This document shows positions 12,616-17,469 of a stretch of 17,469 nt of DNA, in pieces; positions within the stretch are counted from its first letter, which is position 1, and every line of letters starts with the position of its first letter. Below the pieces are notes generated by a model. The model saw only the letters and a list, made by a program, of their open reading frames with translations. It was not told the DNA's origin and did not search any database. The position numbers and the translations under genes were made by a program. This stretch comes from DAHUYF01 sp052143095. Its GTDB lineage: Bacteria; Pseudomonadota; Alphaproteobacteria; ATCC43930; CGMCC-115725. The DNA lies in the NCBI GenBank assembly GCA_052143095.1, contig JBKQTR010000091.1, positions 1 through 17,469 of the forward strand, written 5' to 3'.

Positions 12616-14429
12616 GGCCTGGTGCCCTCTGCAAGGATCACTATCGCCTCCGCCAGCGACAGGCTGGCGATCTCTTCAGGCCGGTAGCCGAGCGCTCCGA
12701 GCGCCGCACACTTGCTGGCCGAGAGGCGAGCCGGCGCCGCGGTTTCGGGCTCTGATACGATTGAACTCGGCGTTGACGGGATCTTTCCTGGCACCCCCTC
12801 GGAAGGGGCCTGCGAAGACTCTTCGCCGATGGAAGGATGATCGATCGCAGAACTCCCGAGGATGGGCCGAGCGCCCCCCTGGGCGCCCTCGGACCCGCTC
12901 CGAGGGTCGGGAGGGTTATAGGGAGGGTGGAAGCACACCCCGTCGGAACCCCTCGGCACCCCCTTGGAATGGCCTTGGAAGGGGGCCTCGGAAGGGCCTT
13001 GGAACCCCTTGGAAGGGCCTTGGAAGCCCTCCGGACCCTTTTTTGAAACACGCGAGGATTTCGCAGACGGTAAGGCGTTCGCGTTTATCGTTTGCGCCTC
13101 TTGCCCCTTCGAAGTCGTTTCGGCATTTTCGAACGGGCCTTGAAACCCCTCGGCACCCCCTTGGAACCCCCCTTGGAACCCCCCCTCGGAAGAAGCTTCG
13201 GACGCTGATGGTGGTGCTGCCTCGCCGGCGTATCGCAGGTCGATTGGGCGAATGTATTGGCGCCGTTTGGATGGCGGCCCCATCGATACGTTCACAGCGC
13301 GGCCCGTTTTGATCAGACGGTCCTGTGCCGCGACGATGGCTTGCTGTGAATACGCCGAGAAGCCAGAGCGCTTGCGGACGACGTTCGCGAAGCCGTGATG
13401 GGTGTTCCAGTCCGAGGGCAATTTTGCTCCCGTTTCGATCATGGCCCTCATCTCGTCGAGCACGCGGTTGTCGAGATCGACCTGATCAACGATGTTGTGG
13501 CTGGGCGGCGCTATCGGAGCGAAAACGCCATCGTGCCAGCGTAGGCGGATACTCTCGGCACGTGGGGCATAATTGGCCTTCTTCCGTTCGAGGACGCGCT
13601 CGTTGGTGTCCGGCGCTTTGTCGTCTCCGTCCGCAACGCCTTCTGGCCTCTCGGGCGTCGAGAGGTAGAGCCGCGAACGAAAGGCTGCATTCCAAGCGGT
13701 CGACCCGCTGTCGCCCTCGCGGCTCCTGAGCCCCGCCCTCGATGGATGAGCCGAGGCGACCACGGCGCCGTCGATCAGGCGCGCAAGTCCGCCGAGTCCG
13801 ACCTGCACGAAATAGCGTGCTTGTCCTCGATCGTTCTCGTTACCGCCAAAAGTATCGGCAACAGTGTCGATGAGGATGATCTCGGGCCTGAAGTCGGCGA
13901 CGATCTCGACCACCTGCCGATAGAAGGGGGTCGGCGTACCGCGACGCGCCATGCCCTCAAATTCCATCAGCAGGTTGTCCGCGCCGAACCGATTGATCCA
14001 GCACATGTTGTCGAGATCCTGCATGTCGACGCCGTAGTGGCGGTTGATGTCGGCTTGGCGTCGCTGGAGCTCTTCCTCAGGGTCTTCACAGAAGATCGCG
14101 AGAGAGCGCATCTTGCGGATCGGAATGCCGAGCCATGAGCGGCCGAGCGCGGCGCTCGTCAGCAGCATCTGCAGCAGCAGGCTTTTGCCCATGCCGCCAT
14201 CGCCATAGAGGCCCGTAATGAGAGGTTCGGGAACCCAGTCGGCGACTGCCCAGCGGCGTTCCGGGATCACCAAATCCTGAAACTCGACCGGGTTGGTGAT
14301 CTTGAGCGGCAGAACGTCATCCTCGTGGATGCGCCCATTGCCGGAATGCGGCGCGTCTGCGCCATCCCTTGTCTCTCGGTGCCAGCGCGCTTGGCGCTCC
14401 TTCAGCTCACGCTCAGTTTCGTCATCCAC
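12612..14429 (-). CDS. RepA-like replicative AAA ATPase (AAA_25)
   Basis: About 605 aa. The start GTG at 14429 has GGGAG upstream and overlaps the primase stop by 8 bases; the longer frame to 14483 lacks a signal. VPEPLITGLYGDGGMGKSLL carries Walker A (K82), SLAIFCEDPEEELQRR follows, and EIILIDTVADTFGGNENDRG holds Walker B (D188). VVASAHPSRAGLRSREGDSG completes a RecA/RepA-type hexameric helicase ATPase as in mobile elements. Residues from about 410 to 560 form a low-complexity linker with GFQG repeats encoded by clustered CCTTGGAA units (12962-13178). The last 37 residues (with LGYRPEEIASLSLAEA) match the tail of the GIY-YIG-like protein. It probably loads on DNA and drives replication with the primase. 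Confidence 0.85.
   Translation of the reverse strand: MDDETERELKERQARWHRETRDGADAPHSGNGRIHEDDVLPLKITNPVEFQDLVIPERRWAVADWVPEPLITGLYGDGGMGKSLLLQMLLTSAALGRSWLGIPIRKMRSLAIFCEDPEEELQRRQADINRHYGVDMQDLDNMCWINRFGADNLLMEFEGMARRGTPTPFYRQVVEIVADFRPEIILIDTVADTFGGNENDRGQARYFVQVGLGGLARLIDGAVVASAHPSRAGLRSREGDSGSTAWNAAFRSRLYLSTPERPEGVADGDDKAPDTNERVLERKKANYAPRAESIRLRWHDGVFAPIAPPSHNIVDQVDLDNRVLDEMRAMIETGAKLPSDWNTHHGFANVVRKRSGFSAYSQQAIVAAQDRLIKTGRAVNVSMGPPSKRRQYIRPIDLRYAGEAAPPSASEASSEGGFQGGFQGGAEGFQGPFENAETTSKGQEAQTINANALPSAKSSRVSKKGPEGFQGPSKGFQGPSEAPFQGHSKGVPRGSDGVCFHPPYNPPDPRSGSEGAQGGARPILGSSAIDHPSIGEESSQAPSEGVPGKIPSTPSSIVSEPETAAPARLSASKCAALGALGYRPEEIASLSLAEAIVILAEGTRP
12962..13178. repeat. Clustered 8-bp repeats inside the ATPase gene
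   Basis: On the plus strand CCTTGGAA occurs at 12962, 12973, 12997, 13007, 13018, 13159 and 13171, with near copies CCTCGGAA at 12986 and CCTTGAAA at 13138. Spacings in the first cluster are 11, 13, 11, 10 and 11 bases, about one helical turn. In the protein this encodes repeats such as GFQGPSK and GGFQGG. It may be an iteron-like origin within the coding sequence, or simply expansion of a flexible linker. Confidence 0.6.
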
Positions 14430-15324
14430 GAGGGATCTCCCGCGGCACCTTCTGGCCGGCGACATAGGCATCGAGGAGGACACGCTTCACATCGCCGGGG
14501 CGCCAGGGACGCCGCGGATCGAACGGACAAATCTTGCTCGCGACCCACTCGAGTTCAGAAAGCGCCACGTTGGCCGGAATGACGCCACCCGCGACCAAGC
14601 CGCCGAGACTGAAAGCCTCGCTGTTCATGGTGTCGCGCTGGGCGCCGGCAGGAGCGTCGAGTATGTCTCGGATGATTCCTTCGAGCGCGGCCGCGGCGTA
14701 GGGCGACAACGGCCTCGAGCGGATCGGCCTTCGCACGGCGGGGTGCGGCTTGGCCGGCTCCGGCGGCATCATCCAGTCCGGCATCGACAAGAGCGGGGTG
14801 TCGCGCCCGCAAACCGGGTCCCAGAAACGACCTGGGCCAGGTGGCAAGGTGATCCAGCCGCCATCACCCTTCACCTCGAGCCCTGGCGCGATCTTGTCGA
14901 TGCTGCTGGGCACGACACGCCCCGGATGTTGGAAGAGCATGTGCAGGCCGCCGGATGGCGAATGCGCGGTGGGGGTCGCTGGGTGGAACACGACGCCTAG
15001 CAGCTCCAAGCTGTCGAGCCCATTCCGGCCGCCCTTGATGTCGATGTCGAGCACCACGATCCCGGACGCCGCGCCGGTCATCAAAGCCGGGACCGCTTCG
15101 GGGTGTGCCGTCCAATATCGGCGAATGGTCGCTTCGTCCTGGGTCGCATCCCTGCTGCCGTTCGTGCCGCGGTATCCAGTTTTCTGCGGCGTCTGCGGCC
15201 AGATCGGGCCGAAGCGCCGAGCGAGATCGAGCACGGCGCCAACGACATCTTCCCCGCCGCCACGGGCGACGGCGTTACGGTGCGGCTTCGAAATGGGATT
15301 GCGCGATGACGCGCGCGCGAGCAT
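14422..15324 (-). CDS. Bifunctional primase-polymerase (Prim-Pol)
   Basis: 300 aa from the ATG at 15324. The prim-pol core shows the metal-binding motif VVLDIDIKGG (D93, D95), PSGGLHMLF (H128) and GLEVKGDGGWITLPPGPGRF, preceded by the typical FGPIWPQTPQKTGYRGTNGS and TIRRYWTAHPEA. This is an archaeo-eukaryotic-type primase that starts and can extend DNA chains on mobile elements. The C-terminal helices (EAFSLGGLVAGGVIPANVAL, VKRVLLDAYVAG) are common in this family. The frame is open to an ATG at 15408, but the added 28 codons use atypical codons (CGA, ACA, ATT) and overlap a terminator structure, so the shorter start is preferred; its ribosome binding site is weak. The stop overlaps the ATPase start. 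Confidence 0.85.
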   Translation of the reverse strand: MLARASSRNPISKPHRNAVARGGGEDVVGAVLDLARRFGPIWPQTPQKTGYRGTNGSRDATQDEATIRRYWTAHPEAVPALMTGAASGIVVLDIDIKGGRNGLDSLELLGVVFHPATPTAHSPSGGLHMLFQHPGRVVPSSIDKIAPGLEVKGDGGWITLPPGPGRFWDPVCGRDTPLLSMPDWMMPPEPAKPHPAVRRPIRSRPLSPYAAAALEGIIRDILDAPAGAQRDTMNSEAFSLGGLVAGGVIPANVALSELEWVASKICPFDPRRPWRPGDVKRVLLDAYVAGQKVPREIPRG

Positions 15325-15327
15325 ATT
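15299..15327 (+). promoter_or_regulatory. Possible antisense promoter
   Basis: TTGCGC (15299-15304), 17 bases, then CATATT (15322-15327). The -35 matches at three positions and the -10 at four. It would start an RNA near 15334 that ends at the terminator at 15351-15378. Confidence 0.25.
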
Positions 15328-15333
15328 CACCGA

Positions 15334-15378
15334 GTCTTTCCAAACAATTTGCCGCCTCTTCGGGGGCGGCATTTTTTT
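15334..15378 (+). ncRNA. Candidate antisense RNA over the primase start
   Basis: Between a possible promoter (15299-15327) and a strong terminator (15351-15378) a plus-strand RNA of about 45 bases would be complementary to the leader and start region of the primase mRNA. No plus-strand gene lies upstream that would need this terminator. Plasmids such as repABC replicons use a countertranscribed RNA of this kind in the leader of their replication gene. The RNA itself is inferred. Confidence 0.35.
15351..15378 (+). terminator. Strong intrinsic terminator with UUCG tetraloop
   Basis: Arms GCCGCC (15351-15356) and GGCGGC (15365-15370) extend through a U-G and a C-G pair to a UUCG loop (15359-15362), giving an 8-bp stem. 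It is followed by A and seven T (15371-15378). It works only in the plus direction, antisense to the replication operon. Confidence 0.8.
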
Positions 15379-15438
15379 GCGGCCGGTAGCGGCTGTTCGA
15401 TTCACCATAAGCGCGATGCCGTCACGAGAAAATCCGGC

Positions 15439-15465
15439 GTTTCAAAACGCGACGGAATTTGAAAC
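15439..15465. promoter_or_regulatory. GTTTCAAA palindrome upstream of the primase
   Basis: Perfect 8-bp arms GTTTCAAA (15439-15446) and TTTGAAAC (15458-15465) with an 11-base spacer lie in the gap between the unrecognised gene ending at 15473 and the primase. Size and symmetry suggest a dimeric regulator's operator. The half-site core CGTTTCAA also occurs at 17224-17231 in the AlpA leader. Confidence 0.45.
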
Positions 15466-15472
15466 ACCACAA

Positions 15473-16294
15473 TTAGCGGCGGATGCGCCATTGCCGCTCG
15501 AGCACGTAATCGTCGACGCCTTGCTCATTGAGCAGATCGAGACTGGCGTGAAGGAACCGCTTCAGCGCGCCACCCCATGCGGGTGCACGTCCGCTAGTGG
15601 GAAAGTCGCGACGTAGCTCCCTGTAGACCGTGATGAAGTCGCGGATCAGTTGTCCCACCGGCTTTGGAGTATTTCGAGCGCCGCCGTGACCGCGCTGAAC
15701 CTGCCGAGCAGCAGCCTGCGAGGCACGCCCGGCCGCTTCTTCCAGATCGGCCAGGAGCACGATCAACGTGTCCGCCCTTTCGACGGCGCCCATAGTTGCC
15801 GCCGCGCTTCGGCGCTCGACCGCCACGCGGGGCAACTCGGGCAACAGCCAACTGGTCATGATGGGATGAGCGGTGCCTAGGCCCCTCAGACGACCGTTCG
15901 CGATGCGCGCCGGGTCCTCGATAAGGTCGAGAAGGCGCTTGGCCGTCGCGCTGATTTGCTTGAGGTAGGCCGACTCTTTTGCCGGGCTCAGAAAGAATTT
16001 CGGTTGCAACTTGCGCCGGAAGTGCGCTCGCGCCACCGCTGCCAGCCACTCCGCCAGCTGCAACTGTCCGTCCTCCGGGAGCGGGCCAAAGTCGTGAAGC
16101 ACAGCCGCAAATTTTTCCGGGGACGGACCGTATTCAAAGCCGCCGGGAATGCCCCATCCCCATAGCTGGCGCAGCACCGCCGGCGGCAGCGGGGCGGCTT
16201 TGTCCGGTGGCCGCCGTCTTATTTTACGCTGCTCGCGTTCTTCCTGTTCGCGCTGGTCGCGCTCTTCCGGTCGCTCATCGTCGGTCTTGGCCAT
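15473..16294 (-). CDS. Uncharacterised helical protein (273 aa)
   Basis: Not recognised. The very charged N-terminus (MAKTDDERPEERDQREQEER and onward to KIRRRPPDKAAP) is probably disordered. Then follow LPPAVLRQLWGWGIPGGFEY, a long helical region (LQLAEWLAAVARAHFRRKLQ, SAYLKQISATAKRLLDLIED), ADTLIVLLADLEEAAG, and a C-terminal part (LIRDFITVYRELRRDFPTSG, then WGGALKRFLHASLDLL). There is no signal peptide or membrane span. Proteins of this type lie between AlpA and the primase in other alphaproteobacterial islands as far as I recall, always as hypotheticals. The start at 16294 is the first ATG with suitable context (GGAGGCG just upstream). Confidence 0.7.
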   Translation of the reverse strand: MAKTDDERPEERDQREQEEREQRKIRRRPPDKAAPLPPAVLRQLWGWGIPGGFEYGPSPEKFAAVLHDFGPLPEDGQLQLAEWLAAVARAHFRRKLQPKFFLSPAKESAYLKQISATAKRLLDLIEDPARIANGRLRGLGTAHPIMTSWLLPELPRVAVERRSAAATMGAVERADTLIVLLADLEEAAGRASQAAARQVQRGHGGARNTPKPVGQLIRDFITVYRELRRDFPTSGRAPAWGGALKRFLHASLDLLNEQGVDDYVLERQWRIRR

Positions 16295-16336
16295 CGCGCC
16301 TCCGCTGGCGCTGCCGCATTAAAGGCGTCGCGGCGG

Positions 16337-16358
16337 AAGCCCGTGCGGAAGCGGGCTT
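16337..16358. repeat. Inverted repeat between two operon genes
   Basis: Perfect 7-bp arms AAGCCCG and CGGGCTT with an 8-base loop in the 95-bp gap between two minus-strand genes. No T tract follows on either strand, so it is more likely an mRNA hairpin (processing or stability) than a terminator. Confidence 0.4.
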
Positions 16359-16389
16359 GTCGGCTGGCCGGCCTATCCGCCGCAACTCG

Positions 16390-16815
16390 TCATGTCGTTC
16401 TAATAGCGTTGGCCTTGTCGCGAGCTGCGCGCGCCTCTTTGCGGCCGAACCATCCAGGCTGCCCATGCAGCTTGATCCTGAGGTGCGGCCGGCCCTGTTT
16501 GTCGCGCGTGACCCGCATGCCCTGGATCGCTCCGGAAAGCTGCCGGTCTAGCTCCTCGAGAGCCTTGATTGGATTGTCAGCCGCCAACATCTCGGCGAAG
16601 TCGGCTCTGGTCGCTTTGGCGATACCTGCAGATTTGGCAGCGAAGTGGTGCAGAATAACCCAGCGAGCTAGTGGCGACACCTCCGCCACCTTCGCTAATT
16701 CGCTGAGGAGTGCGCGCCGCGCCTGCGGGTCGAACGTGCGCAACTGCTCGAGCAAGCGAGCTGCAGCCTGCTCTGCCGTTTCGCCTGCACCGATGAGCGA
16801 TGTCGTCCCGCTCAT
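16390..16815 (-). CDS. Uncharacterised protein (141 aa)
   Basis: Not recognised. The first two thirds are helical (ETAEQAAARLLEQLRTFDPQ, ARRALLSELAKVAEVSPLAR, WVILHHFAAKSAGIAKATRA, then FAEMLAADNPIKALEELDRQ). The C-terminus is a strand pair with basic residues (MRVTRDKQGRPHLRIKLHGQ, PGWFGRKEARAARDK) that could bind DNA. Its ATG overlaps the stop of the AlpA gene (ATGA, 16812-16815), so it is translationally coupled to the regulator and presumably works with it or is made in proportion to it. Confidence 0.7.
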   Translation of the reverse strand: MSGTTSLIGAGETAEQAAARLLEQLRTFDPQARRALLSELAKVAEVSPLARWVILHHFAAKSAGIAKATRADFAEMLAADNPIKALEELDRQLSGAIQGMRVTRDKQGRPHLRIKLHGQPGWFGRKEARAARDKANAIRTT

Positions 16816-17171
16816 GGCTGGCCTTGTCGTACGGGCTTGGTCTCTTCTGGCCGCCGCGCCTTGCGCCTGCCGCTGCCCCCGCGCTTCGGCACCGCGGCCT
16901 CAGTGGCGCCGACAACCGCGGCCAGCGCCGGTATGTCGGGCGCTCCCGGCGGCATGACCGCCTGGGCGACCCGGCTTTGGCACCAGGCGTCGATTTCGGT
17001 ACTCCACCACGCCACAGTGTTGGCGCTGAGCTGGCGGCGCGGCGGGAACTTGCCGTCGCGTTCGAGGCGCCACCTGGTCGTGCGGGATAAGCCTGTGCGG
17101 CGTCTTACGTCAGCCTCGCGGAGGAAGCGCGGCTCGTCGCCTGATGTAGGAGTATTGGAGGATTTTGGCAT
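16812..17171 (-). CDS. AlpA/excisionase-type regulator (119 aa)
   Basis: The start at 17171 has GAGGG 7 bases upstream; the in-frame extension to 17237 runs through leader repeats and is rejected. Residues 16-60 (FLREADVRRRTGLSRTTRWR, LERDGKFPPRRQLSANTVAW, then EIDAWCQSR) are the winged helix-turn-helix of the AlpA/MerR-like excisionase family: 'V-xxxTGLS-xT-xR-E-DGKFP-R-xL' with the usual W before the final helix. AlpA proteins activate integrase/excision or structural genes of P4-like satellites and islands. The C-terminal 50 residues are Ala/Pro then Arg/Lys-rich, a nonstandard tail. It lies next to the integrase and heads the replication operon, so it is the likely master switch of the element. 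Confidence 0.88.
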   Translation of the reverse strand: MPKSSNTPTSGDEPRFLREADVRRRTGLSRTTRWRLERDGKFPPRRQLSANTVAWWSTEIDAWCQSRVAQAVMPPGAPDIPALAAVVGATEAAVPKRGGSGRRKARRPEETKPVRQGQP

Positions 17172-17332
17172 TCGAGCCCTCGCTAGAGCAAAACGCTCCG
17201 GCAGAGGCCGAGGCGTAGCGTGCCGTTTCAAGAGCACGCTACAAATGCCAAACGCTCATTTTGCTGTAGGCGGCTCTGCGGCAGAACGCCGCACGATGCA
17301 AGCGCCTGTATAATATAGGCGACTTCGGCTGA
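17172..17332. promoter_or_regulatory. Regulatory region between integrase and AlpA
   Basis: This gene-free stretch holds several symmetric elements. GTAGCGTG/CACGCTAC are perfect 8-bp arms (17215-17222, 17235-17242). TCTGC-G-GCAGA is at 17275-17285. AAACGCTC is directly repeated (17191-17198, 17250-17257). It is the likely operator region for the AlpA gene, with a long 5' leader. Confidence 0.55.
17303..17321. promoter_or_regulatory. 19-bp palindrome containing TATAAT
   Basis: CGCCTGTATAATATAGGCG is a near-perfect palindrome (one mismatched pair) centred at 17312, 12 bases after the integrase stop. It contains TATAAT on the plus strand and TATATT/TATTAT on the minus strand, so it may be an operator lying over the -10 of the AlpA promoter. 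No good -35 is visible for either direction. Confidence 0.45.
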
Positions 17333-17469
17333 CTACGCGCGCCGCAGCTCCGTGACGTTCGACGCCGGCGCGCTACCCGAGACGATCTCGTCCAACCGCC
17401 TAGCCCACGCCTCAAGCGCCTGGCGCTTCTCGGTGTCGTAGCTGTGCACGTCGTAGATGGCAGTGACGC
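17333..17469 (-). CDS. Tyrosine-type integrase, C-terminal end only
   Basis: The minus-strand frame entering at the right edge reads VTAIYDVHSYDTEKRQALEA, then WARRLDEIVSG, and ends NVTELRRA at the TAG 17333-17335. This is the characteristic end of P4-like/rhizobial phage integrases: the catalytic tyrosine segment 'YxxHxY' region, the helix 'EKRxALExWxRRLDEIV', and a short variable tail with 'NV-xL'. Only 45 codons are inside the window; the catalytic Arg/His residues are outside. It directs integration and excision of the element at an attachment site that should lie beyond the right edge. It is read in the same direction as AlpA, 162 bases ahead of it. It is distinct from the XerC at 3607. 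Confidence 0.75.
   Translation of the reverse strand, partial: VTAIYDVHSYDTEKRQALEAWARRLDEIVSGSAPASNVTELRRA

Noticed and set aside
13014..13044. Plus-strand terminator at a run of six T
   Set aside because: The nearest stem (AGGGC/GCCCT) is 8 bases away from the T run and the T run encodes Lys codons of the ATPase gene, so it is probably coincidental.
14430..14483. Longer start for the replicative ATPase
   Set aside because: It would overlap the primase gene by 62 bases without a ribosome binding site, while the GTG at 14429 has GGGAG and an 8-base overlap typical of coupling.
16275..16466. 63-codon minus-strand frame bridging two operon genes
   Set aside because: It is Arg-rich, overlaps the ends of both neighbours and has no ribosome binding site. 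An ATGA-like overlap is absent, so it is most likely a shadow frame.
17303..17321. dif-like site for XerC
   Set aside because: The palindrome has TA-rich symmetry but not the 11-6-11 arm structure or the conserved arms of dif sites, and it sits over a promoter-like sequence.
1..17469. CRISPR array, tRNA or rRNA genes
   Set aside because: No regularly spaced repeats of CRISPR length and no tRNA- or rRNA-like sequence was seen on either strand by eye.

Overview
The window is GC-rich DNA (GC-ending codons, Arg/Ala-rich proteins, strong Shine-Dalgarno sites) of alphaproteobacterial character, most likely Hyphomicrobiales (Rhizobiales). It is almost entirely mobile-element DNA: no housekeeping, ribosomal or tRNA gene is visible.

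Right half (about 9.2-17.5 kb), read leftward on the minus strand: the C-terminal end of a tyrosine integrase (17469 to 17333, cut by the window edge), a 160-bp regulatory region rich in inverted repeats, an AlpA/excisionase-type regulator, two unrecognised proteins, a primase-polymerase, a RepA/AAA_25-type replicative ATPase, an SF2 DEAH helicase, a small basic protein and two tandem basic proteins that share a motif. Most junctions here are ATGA/GTGA overlaps or short gaps, so this is an integration-regulation-replication module. A textbook intrinsic terminator lies antisense at the head of the primase gene and suggests antisense-RNA control of replication. Clustered 8-bp repeats inside the ATPase gene could be an embedded origin or only a low-complexity linker.

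Middle (7.4-9.1 kb): a 53-aa lipoprotein gene, a gene-free stretch carrying the second copy of a 61-bp repeat, and a VapBC45-like toxin-antitoxin pair (MerR/DUF433 antitoxin and PIN-like toxin) on the minus strand with its own promoter.

Left-middle (2.75-7.35 kb), plus strand: overlapping divergent promoters drive an XRE/Cro-type repressor rightward and a set of small genes leftward. After the repressor come a T5orf172/GIY-YIG-like protein, a XerC recombinase with an extra ~120-residue N-terminal segment, two uncharacterised proteins, a small coupled ORF and a phage terminase small subunit. No terminase large subunit, portal, capsid or tail gene is visible.

Left end (0-2.7 kb): small minus-strand genes (phage-type coiled-coil protein, 30-aa membrane peptide, 115-aa protein, Tat-signal protein, lipoprotein). 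Two have nearly the same hairpin leader about 31 nt before their start codons. Several small genes here look frameshifted.

Together, integrase + AlpA + primase/helicase + Cro-like repressor + orphan terminase small subunit without structural genes resembles a phage satellite (PICI-like) or a prophage remnant. The flanking sequence needed to decide is outside the window.
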